Assembly (NCBI RefSeq): GCF_003589595.1
Contig: NW_020654289.1
Location: 3,503,964 to 3,567,963 of the forward strand
From: Hyposmocoma kahamanoa
Taxonomy: Eukaryota; Arthropoda; Insecta; Lepidoptera; Cosmopterigidae
Reading direction: 5' to 3'
Length of the DNA stretch: 64,000 nucleotides
Below, piece after piece: positions 1 to 9,439 of the stretch. The notes below the pieces were generated by a model. The model saw only the letters and a list, made by a program, of their open reading frames with translations, made no database searches and was not told where the DNA came from. Every line of letters begins with the position of its first letter. The stretch's first letter is position 1. The translations under genes and the position numbers were made by a program.

Positions 1-56
1 ACTGGTAAGCGACACGCCTGTACGTGATGATTATAGTGCCTCTCAAAGCTTTAAGA
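1..56 (-). repeat. Family A repeat fragment, cut by the window edge
   Basis: The first bases (TGGTAAGCGACACGCCTGT, then a short AGTGCC...AAAGCTTTA stretch) match the reverse complement of the 3' part of family A, whose best full copies are at 4768-5024 and 52822-53103. The copy continues beyond the left edge. Confidence 0.7.
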
Positions 57-1103
57 GTCCATACCACCTCAGGTCAAATCCTAATTTTTGCCGTACCGTA
101 AGCAAAATGAACCGTACTAATACGGTTCATTTTGCTTGGATACAACGGCAGGAAATTACAGGCATTTGAAAAATGTGTATCGGATACTCATTGACTTACT
201 GTTTTCTTGTAAAATTTCGAGGTAAGTTTTCACACCGTATACTAATCAGTGTACAGCCTCAATGTTACTATATATTTTTTTTAAAGTGATTGATTCAGTA
301 CTTTCTCTGTTATCCGGAATCAACCAAAGTTATTTGAGGTTGTACAGGCTCTTAATGTAACGCTTACAATATGCAATATAATCGATATCAAGATTAGAAT
401 TTTCTCAAGAGTAGGCGAAAATAAACATAATCCCTGGACGAAAATCACGACAAAAAATTTTGCGTCTTATTTTTGGGTCGTCGGTTAACTTGCTGACTGC
501 CATTTGTGAAGATTTTTAAACGAAGCTACCTCGTTTCGGTTCTAATTAATTAACGTAATAGATTGATATTCGACCTCGTGCGGCGTCGTCACATTCTTGA
601 ATAAAAATTTTAGCCCCGTCGTAAACTAAAGTACATGTAACGTCTAGACCACTTTATACAGGGTGTCAATAAAACAACAAAAGTTTACTGTTGACGTGCG
701 GGTGCGATATCTTGACACATCGATATCTAGCATCGTAATGACGGTAGCGGGCGGGCCAGAACGCATATTTATTTCTATACACCACAGTACACAATAATAA
801 TGTGCTAGACCCCCATACTAATTACCTTGTCTCAAACTGGAAACTCCTCTTGACATATGAGTATCAGAGCAAAGGATTTAGAAAAGTTAATTTCCTAAGA
901 ACTGGTTTTACAGAGAATAGAAACCCGTGACCTTATCATCCAGCGCCCAAATCGTTAGACCACCAAGGTTGTTTTTATATTTTTTCATGATATCAAGTGA
1001 CGGGACGAACAAGTTTGGGTTCTATTATTATTTATCTGATTGCCATAGAACTATAATAATTTTTTGCACCCATGCGCGAAAAAATTTTCAAAGTAATTAA
1101 ATC
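57..1103. other. No gene recognised
   Basis: AT-rich sequence with stop codons in all frames. The start carries ACCACCTCAGG, which resembles the middle of family B, but the match is too short to call. No domain, tRNA or terminal repeat was seen. Confidence 0.5.
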
Positions 1104-1140
1104 TCACTACTGGGCACATGTCTCCTCCAAAGTAGAGGAT
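1104..1140 (-). repeat. 3' fragment of SINE E (lepidopteran type)
   Basis: CTCACTACTGGGCACATGT followed by CTCCTCC is the reverse complement of the common lepidopteran SINE end (GGAGGCCTGTGCCCAGCAGTGGG). Only the terminal 35-40 bases remain. Confidence 0.55.
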
Positions 1141-1234
1141 TAAAGTTATAATCCGCCATAACGGCACACGTTTTCAATAGTAATACAGCTTCAATATTAA
1201 TACGTATTGTTCATTACATTTTTTTTAATAATAG

Positions 1235-1395
1235 GCAAGCAACAGGTCCAAGATTCTACGAATACCTACTCGCAAATCTAAATTACAAACGCCGAAACGT
1301 TTTACAGCCGACTGAAATTCTTTTTATTGGATAATTAATTTTACAGTGTAGATGAAATTCTTTCTAAATTATACTTTTGTTTCAGTGTCGGAACA
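1235..1395 (+). pseudogene. LINE fragment, extreme C-terminal end of ORF2 (family L1)
   Basis: Read in the forward direction this gives GPRFYEYL, then a degraded run ending near LFIG and an LQCR-like piece. The same order (GPRFYEHL ... LLLDNEFYSVEEF) closes the large LINE at 44780-48356 and the reverse copy at 8478-8905. It is a short, stop-broken piece of that family's 3' coding end with no catalytic part. Inference from similarity inside the window only. Confidence 0.6.
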
Positions 1396-1584
1396 CATTA
1401 GTGAAAATTGTACTGTAGATCATTTGCAAAGCGTATAAATTTGCAATTTAATAACATGACAGTTTATGTGACTTGCGGAAATAAGCTAGTTACGTCATAC
1501 CTTTGTCTGAGTGTACAATACCTTGGGTGCTATATGTACACACAAAGATACTTAGTAGCAGTAGCAGCTTAGTAGCTTTCAGCA

Positions 1585-1618
1585 GCCCGGGCTTGCTGAA
1601 AGCCCGGGCTTGCTGAAA
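1585..1618. repeat. Two tandem 17-bp units
   Basis: GCCCGGGCTTGCTGAAA occurs twice head to tail without mismatch. It sits at the front of a LINE 3' UTR and is a local duplication of that UTR. Confidence 0.85.
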
Positions 1619-1619
1619 A

Positions 1620-1831
1620 TCAGTGCCACGACGCGGTAAACAAACCGGTTGTGGCTAAAGCTGAGCAAGTCCCGTTTGCACTAGTCGCGACACGCATGAC
1701 GATGAATTACCTGCATATTTTGTACTATTATTGTTCCTCAATGTCCTTTTGTTTTTATTATTATTTTTGTTTTTTGTTTATATGCGTGTTTGTGATTGTG
1801 CAATAAATGGCTTTCTATTTCTATTTCTATT
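1620..1831 (+). mobile_element. LINE 3' UTR with TTTCTA-repeat tail
   Basis: The segment has no open frame. It ends in GTGCAATAAATGG (polyadenylation-type AATAAA) followed by three TTTCTA-like units, the usual 3' end of Jockey/R1-like LINEs in this window (compare 41242). A severely 5'-truncated insertion is the simplest reading. The family A piece that starts immediately downstream hides any target duplication. Confidence 0.65.
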
Positions 1832-2011
1832 TCAGTAGACCTCCTTGTAAAAGAGTTCTTCCAGGGAAGTACTGCCATCGTACCTATTTCTGCCACCAAG
1901 CAGTAATGTCAGCATTACTATATTCCGGTTTTGAAGGATAAGGGTACGGTGAAATTACAGGCAGGTGGGAATTGTCAACTTATGTCTCAGGGTGACGGGC
2001 GCCTAAAGAGC
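1832..2011 (+). repeat. Family A repeat, 5' half
   Basis: Starts with the family 5' end (AGTAGACCTCCTTGTAAAAGAG), runs through CTGCCACCAAGCAGTAATG and the GGTTTTGAAGG block, and stops at GGTGACGGGCGC, where the copy breaks before the central hairpin. The next 280 bases to 2289 hold nothing recognisable. Confidence 0.8.
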
Positions 2012-2289
2012 GTAAAATAATATAATGCCACCCTGTATTATTTCCAGTTTATCGCATAAAAAATTATGCATACATAAAATTATATAACTCTCCTATTTAA
2101 AGCGTAAAACATTATAAAACTATCATTTTGCAGTTGTAGCCTTATTACACCAATGGTGAGAATTTGTTAGCAATATATAGTTGGGCATGGTTAATATTTG
2201 ACTACACCCGTGCGTTATTTCTATTGTGTCTTTTTATTTTTTCAAAAATTTAGTATATTCAAATTCCGCGTGTATGTGTAGTAGCAATA

Positions 2290-2600
2290 CATCCAAGCAG
2301 TAATGCAAGAATTACTACGTTCCGGTTTTGAAGGGTGAGGGTGCTGGTGAAATTATAGGCACATGGAACTTGTGAACATACAACGTGTGAACAACATATG
2401 TCTCAGGATGATGGGCGCAGTGGAAATCTCAGATCTTTACGATTTAAAGTTCCGTGTGCCACCGCAACTGTTATGGACAGGCGTGTAGCTAACCATCGGG
2501 CGCACGACTCGTTCGTCAGGTCACTTGATATTATAATAGAAAAGTGGAAACGTTTCGAAAATATTTCCATTTTATTTTTTTCTGTCCCTTTAAAGAATCA
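2290..2600 (+). repeat. Family A repeat, 3' two thirds
   Basis: Starts at AAGCAGTAATG, includes ATGTCTCAGGATGATGGGCG, the hairpin region (CAGATCTTTACGATTTAAAG) and the 3' block GGACAGGCGTGTAGCTAACC ... CACTTGATATTATAATA. A 68-residue ORF inside it is only the repeat read in one frame. Confidence 0.82.
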
Positions 2601-2827
2601 ATAATGATGTTAATTAAATTTACCTACCATCTTCTATGATAAGTATGGCATGCAATTTGAATGATAATCTAGATCCGAAACACAGTCTAATTTGGGGCTG
2701 GATTGAAATTTCCCAGCCGCTACGTTCCTTAGGGAAATAACTGAATAGTTTCCTGTTTAATTTAGTACTAATGGGATTCAATCTCAGACACATTCCAGTA
2801 ATCATTCTGCATAAATATAATTAGTGT

Positions 2828-3149
2828 AGGAAATGAAATTATTTTTCCGGGTTTAAATCGCGTAATTGAAGATGAAGAAAAATGTAGCGTAATTGGAATC
2901 TTTTCTTTGTAAAATTAAAAATAAGGTATTTAATTAATAACTATTGTAACTACAGTGAAAAAATAAGGTGGTTTGCATCAATATTAGACATAACTGGTTG
3001 AAGACTGTACCACCTCAGTCAACCGTGACCATGGGACCTGTAAAGAGCCCGAAACGTCGGTTTGTTTGAAAAAACAAATATACGCGAATTAAATCCGGAA
3101 AAATAGTTTCATTTCCTATGTGTAATAATCGCGAAAACCTAAGAACTCG
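2828..3149. mobile_element. Family B element, copy 1 (long inverted ends, 13-bp target duplication)
   Basis: The element is flanked by the identical 13-mer ATATAATTAGTGT at 2815-2827 and 3150-3162. Its left end (AGGAAATGAAATTATTTTTC) is inverted at the right end, which continues further as CGCGAAAACCTAAGAACTCG. The core holds GGGACCTGTAAAGAGCCCG followed by AAACGTCGG (3032-3060), a hammerhead-like block. No coding capacity. Long inverted ends with a non-fixed, long target duplication suit a Penelope-like or other target-primed element better than a classic DNA transposon. Confidence 0.8.
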
Positions 3150-3283
3150 ATATAATTAGTGTTTTAACCCATTCACAGACTGTAACGGCGTTTTATGTAA
3201 CATTTCATCTGCCTTCGTGGACGAAAGGTCTGGGATTAAAAATACTCTTTAATGTCAACTGTACTGTAACAAGCGATTCACAT

Positions 3284-3312
3284 CCCACTACTGGGAACGG
3301 GCCTCTTTTAGC
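3284..3312 (-). repeat. 3' fragment of SINE E
   Basis: CATCCCACTACTGGGAACGG followed by GCCTC is the reverse complement of the lepidopteran-type SINE terminus also seen at 16101-16316. Confidence 0.5.
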
Positions 3313-3800
3313 GACAGTTTAAGGCATTGCAAATGAAGCTGGCACAACAAAAAAAATTATAAAAAATATTTATTTATCCACAAAACGCATTAAATAATCA
3401 TAAGAGAACAATTAAAACATAAGAACAGTAATGTGGACAATAAAAAAAGACCTCAAAAATGTTGAAATCGGTTACCGGAAAGTGCGTGACACCGGATTCA
3501 TCCCCTAATTTGCGACCCTTAGAGGTGGCAAAATATTTTCTTCAAATTTAAATGGGACCACTATTGAGGTACCCTCTTTCCAACAAATAAATCATCAAAA
3601 TCGGTTCACAAACGCCGAGTTATCACGTAACATACATACAAAAAAACAAACAGTTGAATTGAGAACCTCCTCCTTTTTGAAGTCGGTTAAAAAGGATGAA
3701 GACTCAGCATTGCTGATTTTCATGCTTCACCTTAAAGCTATTTGCTTGCTGCATCAGACCGGCAAGCGGAGTATCTATTAAACACCAAGCAATGAATGGG
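3313..3800. other. No gene recognised
   Basis: AT-rich. It contains AAAATCGGTTCACAAACGCC and a TTTTGAAGTCGGTTAAAA end, which looks like the edge of an unidentified repeat, but no partner lies in the window. No coding frame. Confidence 0.4.
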
Positions 3801-3801
3801 T

Positions 3802-3985
3802 GATTTTCAGGTAAGTTTTTTGTACTAAATTTTGACGACAATTTATGGAATATCACCAAGAAGCATTATTTAATATTCGAGTGTGGTAACCAGAAATATT
3901 CTTTAATATTTCACGATGATACATTCGAGTAATTATATAATAAAAATTGTCGCCAAAATTGAGTACAAAAACTTACCTAAAAATA
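3802..3985. mobile_element. Family C MITE, copy 1 (fold-back)
   Basis: Left end TTTTCAGGTAAGTTTTTTGT and right end ACAAAAACTTACCTAAAAA are inverted copies. The match runs inward through TTTTGACGACAATTT against AAATTGTCGCCAAAA. The centre (TATTTAATATTCGAG, then GAAATATTCTTTAATATTTC) matches the element at 11244-11457, so the two form a family. No ORF; the target duplication is unclear. Confidence 0.75.
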
Positions 3986-4325
3986 ACTGTATTACAGTAG
4001 TTACACAGAGGCTGTCTGCGTTGCACTATTATGTAAAATGTCATAATAACGTGTGACGTCGCCAACCATTTCATCTAATAGGTATAATATAATAATGTAG
4101 TTGTAATGAATTACATGTACCTTTTTGAACGGTCCTTCGATGATAGTTCCTTTTGTTCTTGCTCATGTTAGTGCTTAAGACAAAACCTAGTTTTACTGGT
4201 GGTTGATTTCCCTTTAAACAACTCGCTTTGGTATTAACGCCTTGCATTGAAAGAATAATGTGATTGAAATAAACAGGATGTTATTTCTTGTGATCATACA
4301 ACTTGTTACTTATAACACATTCTAA

Positions 4326-4740
4326 ACGAATCGTAAAGTTGAGCTGCCTATGCGTTGCCAGCCTTTGAGAGCTCTGTAAACGTGCTTTTTGATTAGCCCA
4401 TCTCATAACGCAAAGGAAAATACTTCAGGAGGAAGATCATTTCCATCTTGCAGGTTCGAGGAAGAAACGAACGCGTGCGGTCTTACAATGCCAGGCATCT
4501 AAGATGAGGGATAAACTCTACTCGTTTGGCGGGAAGTGCGATGGTAGAAACGAGACGGTGGCACCAGTTCGAAAAGTTCAGAGCATTTCCCATTAAGGCG
4601 GTAGAACACACACAGAGAGCCAACGTCTTTCCGTAGGCTAAGGGGCACCACACCGTCTGCGAGTTTGGATCGTCGACAATACGAACAGCCCTACGTTGAA
4701 TGATAATAATTGAAGTAACATTTTTAGGTAATGAATTTAT
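4326..4740 (-). pseudogene. LINE remnant, C-terminal end of a Jockey/R1-like ORF2
   Basis: On the minus strand the longest frame (stop at 4483) contains IIIIQRRAVRIVDDP, then a Cys/Leu-rich stretch and a VEFIPH piece. This is the arrangement of the post-RT region of many insect non-LTR elements (IQRRA-R-I-DDP, then a shortened CVCSTALMGNALNFSNWCHR region). Below 4480 the frame changes and runs through a FPLRYEM-like piece to a 3' end that matches the fragment at 60803-61015. RT and endonuclease are absent, so it is a dead 5'-truncated copy. Family assignment is from pattern, not search. Confidence 0.65.
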
Positions 4741-4767
4741 GTAATCCAATTTTAATAATCCAATTTT

Positions 4768-5024
4768 CAGTAGCATTAGAGCTCCTTGAGAAAGAGTCCA
4801 GGGAAGTGATGCCACCTTACCTAATCTGCCGCCAAGCAGTAATTGTGACAGTGAGCATAGGTAAGCTGGTAAAATTGCGAGTACATTGGACTTGTCAACT
4901 TATGTCTCAAGGTGATGGGCGCAGATTTATAGTTCTGAGTGTCACTGCAATTGTTGGATAAGCGTGTCGCTTACAATCAGGTTCACGTCCTGTTCGTCCC
5001 ATCCCTTGAAATCATAAAAAAATT
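4768..5024 (+). repeat. Family A repeat, nearly complete
   Basis: Runs from CAGTAGCATTAGAGCTCCTTG to the 3' end TTGAAATCATAAAAAAATT. It keeps the order AAGCAGTAAT, GGTGATGGGCGCAG, CTGAGTGTCACTGCAA, GTGTCGCTTAC, CGTCCTGTTCGTCCC. The ATCATAAAAAA end suggests priming from an A-rich tail. Confidence 0.85.
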
Positions 5025-5097
5025 ACGTCAACAGTATATTTCAACAAAATTCTACAGCTTGAGGACAAAGAACCTAGAAATTACGTAAACTAAAAAA

Positions 5098-5708
5098 AAA
5101 TTGTTGGAATAATATCCCACCACCTTTAAGAATACTAAAATCCCAATGTACTTTTAAGGAAAAGATAAAGGCACTTCTTCAAAAAAAAAGGGCGTTGCTT
5201 AGGTAACGTAAATTACATAACACTGTGTAATAGCAATTTACCTATTTATAATTAAATTGATTTTATAGCATAGCAATACAGAGGGGGAACGCTACCAGCA
5301 TCTTGGGCACCTTGCCGCGGGGACCCAATTTTATTCATATAATTTAAAAATCCTAGTTTTTCTTTGTAGTAGTTAGGCTTTTATTGTCTTTTTTACCTTA
5401 CCTGTATATTATCATATTATATTTGTTTAATTTATACAACATGGAAATGGCGTCAGCTGGCTGGTTATCCTATCCGTGGCATCCTTTAGGTTATAGCTGA
5501 AAATCAGCGGTTCGCTCCTGAGTAAATACCGACGCTGAGCTATGGCCTTTTTGCACTGCTACAGCACACATACATATGTGTTCTGTAGCAATGTTACAAA
5601 CTGGGTGTTCGGCAGTGCTGCGACCCTGCTGGTTTTTTCTTTTTATTATGTTATATATTTTTCTGTCATGTATGTGTCTTTATAGATCCAAATAAATGAT
5701 TTATCTAT
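5098..5708 (+). pseudogene. LINE 3' end with (ATCT)n tail
   Basis: The first open piece reads WNNIPPPLRILK, then TFKEKIKALLQKK and a stop. This is the typical last element of a non-LTR ORF2 (WN-LP--LR ... FK--IK-LL). About 470 bases of non-coding UTR follow, ending in AATAAATGATTTATCTATCT and the (ATCT) tail. 5'-truncated, with no RT domain. Confidence 0.65.
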
Positions 5709-5721
5709 CTATCTAATTATT

Positions 5722-5885
5722 GACAGAGGACCGAGGACAATTGTGGGTGCTCCTTGGTGTACGAAATGAGGATCTGCATCGTGATTTGGATATAGAGCCT
5801 GTAAATAAAGTAAGAATAAAGTACGCCGAAACATAGATTTCATCATCACGTGAACATAGAGGCTATACAGCTACTAGACAATACA
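5722..5885 (+). pseudogene. Jockey-like LINE fragment after the RT domain
   Basis: Forward translation contains VLLGVRNEDLHRDLDIEPVN, close to the block V-N-DLHRDLGI that follows the RT domain in insect Jockey-type elements. It then continues KVRIKYAE. Its borders are unclear and no stop-free link to the preceding LINE end exists. Confidence 0.6.
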
Positions 5886-6604
5886 AATATAGTACGTAGA
5901 CTACAAAGAACTAAACCTTTTGAGTTAGTGCAGTTAATTATAGTGAATAAAATAAATATTACTGCCAGTGCAATCTAGACTATCCACACACAAACAAAGT
6001 CTCTTTCCCTTAACTAATATTAAAATATATTTTGTCGATGGACAATTTCTTTATATAAGTTATTTTTATTTTAGGAAATTATATTAAATTAAAATTGATT
6101 ATTAATCTTGTAAAATGGCTAGATTGTAATTAGTTACAAGGTTTTGTTTTGCTTTATAACAAATTTAAAAAAAATCTATCTAATTATTACTGTGACTGCC
6201 TGTCAAACCAGAATCAAAACCTATTTGAAAATTTATTGCATTATAGTATTCGTAATTGTAATTTCAGAATTATAAACAAATTTAAATTCAATACATTTCA
6301 GTACTCTGTGTTATGTGAAATCGGGTGAATTGCATCTGTGTTTGATTCACATATTACCACGGGTACTGGCGGATATTACATTTGCGGCAAACCCTTCCTG
6401 TCTATTACTATATAGAATAAAATATTATAACACAAAGTTGGTGACGTACTTCATCTAAATAACAAATGTTTGCATTGCTAGTTACGGTACCGTATATTGT
6501 AACGAGCGTGCTGGAGCTATTTTGCTTATGATGGGTGCAGAGTCCTTACTCGAGTTTCTCCGATAATCTTAGCATCCATCTGCCGAGGATCCAAGAGGTG
6601 GTTT
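5886..6604. other. No gene recognised
   Basis: AT-rich non-coding DNA with stops in all frames. No terminal repeats or tRNA-like boxes were found. Confidence 0.5.
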
Positions 6605-6730
6605 GCTGCTTTTGTAGCAGCTTGTAAAAGAGATCGTCCTGGGAAGTAACCACCTTAAGTGCCATCTTACTTATTTCTGCCGCCAAGCAGGAATGCTCAT
6701 ATTGCTGCGTTCTGACTTGGACGGCTTAGA
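6605..6730 (+). repeat. Family A repeat, 5' third
   Basis: Contains GTAGCAGCTTGTAAAAGAG, GGGAAGTAACCACCTT, TATTTCTGCCGCCAAGCAGG and CTGCGTTCTG, in family A order. It breaks off before the GGTTTTGAAGG block. Confidence 0.75.
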
Positions 6731-7398
6731 ATTGAGCCACTGAGGGAAATCGGGTGATCCCCAATGCACTAGGTCTGCTTTGTGAGACGATTATCATCTT
6801 TTCGCTATTATGATCACATGGTGCAGCAGGGTAATGCGAAACGCGTTTGCTATTAATCTCAAAGGGTTCCTGTTATCGAAATCGATAAGGAGGACTGTAG
6901 CTATAAAATCTAGATATAAAAGGGACACGACAACATGGTCACTTTGAAATAAATCATATATGAACACGACATACATAAAACTTTTTTTTTTGATAACATA
7001 TAATTATAACACGATTTTTGAGATAAATTAAGTTAGTTGTCATGTGCGAAATATGCTTTAAGGAACAGGCCATAAAGCTCACGGTTAAATATTTAGTTTT
7101 CACTGAAAATTCAAGTTTATTTCATTGGTAAGCAAATTAGTCTTGAAATAGTGAAATTGATTAAACTCTATTATGCATTCGTAAAGCAGATTCCCCTGAG
7201 AGCAATGAGAAATAGATTGGTCCCTCGTTGTAACTGGGCGGTTAAAAATTACCCGAATTCGAGGCACTGTGGTTCCAGCACCGGTTCTAGGTCAAGCTGT
7301 GTATATACAGGGTTATTTTTAAAATACTAACAACCTCTCACAACCATATTACTACCATCATAAACAAGAACTTATGTTCCATAACTTTTAATATTTTA
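6731..7398. other. No gene recognised
   Basis: AT-rich. A 60-residue minus ORF at 6794-6976 has no recognisable motif and a composition like random AT-rich frames. Confidence 0.45.
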
Positions 7399-7399
7399 T

Positions 7400-7650
7400 C
7401 AGATTTTACTTTCATACATCATTATCATTCATCATTTCCCCCAAAGAATGCCACAACAACCTCTCCTGCGCCGCTTGCATCCAGCGCATTCCCACAGCCT
7501 TCACCAGATCATCAGTCCACCTTGTGGGTGGTCTGTCCACGACGCGTCTTACGATTCGCGGTCGCCACTCGAGAACTCTTCGGCCCCATCGGCCATCTGT
7601 TCTACGAGCAATGTGCCCTGCCAATTGCCACTTAAGTTTTGCAATTCAGT
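7400..7650 (-). pseudogene. RTE-type LINE 3' coding end (forward segment)
   Basis: The minus strand encodes KLKWQ-like sequence, then AGHIARRTDGRWG, VLEWRPR, RPPTRWTDDLVK and GMRWMQAAQERLLWHSLGE. This is the C-terminal tail of RTE-class elements common in butterflies and moths and is close to the copy at 30177-30800. Earlier parts of the ORF do not continue upstream in this orientation: the preceding coding block lies next to it on the opposite strand (7655-7815). See the twin-priming finding. Confidence 0.8.
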
Positions 7651-7654
7651 TAAA

Positions 7655-7815
7655 AAAAGTTAAAAGTCTTCGACCAGTGCGTGTTGCCATTGATGACTTA
7701 CGGTACTGAGACGTGGAAGAAGGCTCAAGGTCACTCAAAGGGCAATGGAAAGGGCTATGCTCGGAGTTTCGTTGCGAAAGCGAATGAGTAATGGGGGTAT
7801 CCGCAAGGCAACCAG
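7655..7815 (+). pseudogene. RTE-type LINE segment, inverted 5' part
   Basis: The plus strand reads VFDQCVLPLMTYGTETW and, after a small deletion with frameshift, RLKVTQRAMERAMLGVSLRK. In the 30177-30800 copy (VFDQCVLPVATYGSETW ... RLKVTQRAMERAILG) these residues come directly before the block found here on the minus strand. The two parts are therefore head to head, as expected for a 5' inversion during insertion. Non-functional. Confidence 0.8.
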
Positions 7816-7966
7816 GTAACCGACAAATATAAATATGATATATGTATATTTAAATAGATCTTTCTAAACGGTAATAACTCTCTACAAAACGGGAGTAGGA
7901 GTCCTCGCGTAGGACTCTTGTACATTTGAACTTGTCGCGTTCAATATTCCTTATTTGCATTTAATA

Positions 7967-8017
7967 GAAAGGGTTCACAATGCTGCTTATTAGAAAAATC
8001 ACATTGTGAACCCTTTC
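7967..8017. repeat. Hairpin, 16-bp perfect arms
   Basis: GAAAGGGTTCACAATG (7967-7982) and its exact reverse complement (8002-8017) enclose 19 bases. A shorter inverted pair, GAGTCCT/AGGACTC, lies about 80 bases before. Probably the centre of a fold-back element whose ends were not identified. Confidence 0.8.
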
Positions 8018-8477
8018 CGGCACTTCAAAGTAAAAGGGAAGAGAGTAAGAGTGCGCTGTTCAACTGTTTCTTTGGGTTGGAATCTTTTTCAATATTTTTT
8101 AATAATAATTTTTTTTTTTATCATTTCTTCCGCTTTTTTATAGATCAGGCAATTAAGAGACGAGTGTAGAGTTAATTTAGATATGTAGAATTTATCTATA
8201 TTTATGTCATAATATTTTATCATATTTTAATGGGATATCCTGATGGTGTTTAAAGAAATGTTGATTTTCACGAACCAATTAACAAATCTCATAGATATAA
8301 ATTGTGTAGCGTGAGAATATTGTGCATTTGGTAAGTGAGATCTGCAGCTATGGGTTTGTTTAAGGTTTACCATTATTCGTATAAGATTGATTTGCATTGC
8401 AAATAGAGAGGTGCTTTTGTATTATTTCCCCAGAGTAAATATACTATAACTTAATTTTGAAAAGTTACTGTAAGTTA

Positions 8478-8905
8478 CTGAATAGAATCATTTATTTCAT
8501 ATTATCAATGTCACAATATAACAATTCAAAATACAATGTCAAGGGATAATAGATCACATTATCACTAACGCAAATAATAATAATTAATATAAAATAAAGT
8601 AGTATAACTACTGCTTGTTTAAATACAACGAAGTCAAGTAAAACAAAATTACAATTGTTTCAAAAGAAATTCGTCGACACTGTAGAATTCATTATCCAAT
8701 AAAAGGAGTTTTAGTCGGGTATAAAACGTGTCGTCGTTTGTAACATTTTTCAAGTCTGTGGATAGATGTTCGTAGAATCTGGGACCATATTACCCGAGGA
8801 TTTCTCGTTGCAAGTTCGGTATGGTGTGGGCAATGGATTTTAATTTTCCCGCGTTTCACAACGCTCGGCCCTCGCTGAGATTTGAATAAAAAAGTCACAT
8901 TCTTT
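8478..8905 (-). pseudogene. LINE family L1, 3' end (second copy)
   Basis: Minus-strand reading: HTELATRNPRVI, then TSIHRLEKCYKRRHVLYPTK. This matches HRTELATRNPRVIGPRFYEHL of the large element at 44780-48356. It is followed by the same 3' UTR, ending ATGAAATAAATGATTCTATTC. The copy is 5'-truncated near 8905 and carries frame breaks. The shared tail shows both belong to one family that primes with a TTCTA-type end. Confidence 0.8.
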
Positions 8906-8944
8906 GTTATGATCTACATAAATCATTATCATTATCATGGACCT

Positions 8945-9060
8945 ATTTAAGCCTGAAACACACAGAGAGCGAGTGCGGGTCGGGCGCGGGTCGGGAACGG
9001 GAAGATATGGAAGACAACACACCGAGCGCGGAAGCGGGATGGGTGCGCAAGCTCGTGTGT
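8945..9060. repeat. GC-rich block with GCGGGTCGGG units
   Basis: After CCTGAAACACACAGAGAGCG comes GTGCGGGTCGGGCGCGGGTC, then GAACGGGAAG and a second GGAAGCGGGATGGG half. The base composition differs sharply from the AT-rich surroundings. It is non-coding. It resembles the GC-rich end of a MITE, but no inverted partner was found, so this is a guess. Confidence 0.4.
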
Positions 9061-9092
9061 GCCACGCTTTATTCGTCCCACTAATTAATAAA

Positions 9093-9160
9093 TAACTGGC
9101 TCTGTGGCCGAACGGTAACCATGCCGTGTTGAGTGTGTGCGTTATTATTATTATTATTAT
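9093..9160 (+). repeat. SINE D, internally deleted copy
   Basis: The tRNA-like head (CTCTGTGGCCGAACGGTAAC, including box A TGGCCGAACGG) is joined directly to the family 3' end GTTGAGTGTGTGCGTTATT with an (ATT)n tail. About 150 bases, including box B, are missing relative to 59096-59320. Confidence 0.8.
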
Positions 9161-9285
9161 TTCAAATTGCATCTCGTCAATGTAAAACAAATAAAATAGC
9201 TATTTGGTTTTTGTTTTATGTTTTTGAAGTGTAACCAACAATTACTTGTAATTAAGTTTATTAAATGTCAGGCTGTTTCATGACT

Positions 9286-9370
9286 TGATATTCAATTATT
9301 TTTTGTGTGTCAGACGCTATGCCAACTAAGCCACGGAACGAACTAATGGATCTTACGAATTTTTCTACGT
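9286..9370 (-). repeat. SINE C fragment, internally deleted
   Basis: TTGATATTCAATTATTTTTTG (family end, compare 44440) is followed by GTCAGACGCTATGCCAACTA (reverse complement of the box A region) and ACGAATTTTTCTACG. The box B segment and tail in between are gone. Confidence 0.75.
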
Positions 9371-9439
9371 TAACAAGTAATTAACAATTACTTTTAGTTT
9401 CTCAATTATCTGCAATTTCCAATTAACACTTATTTTAAC

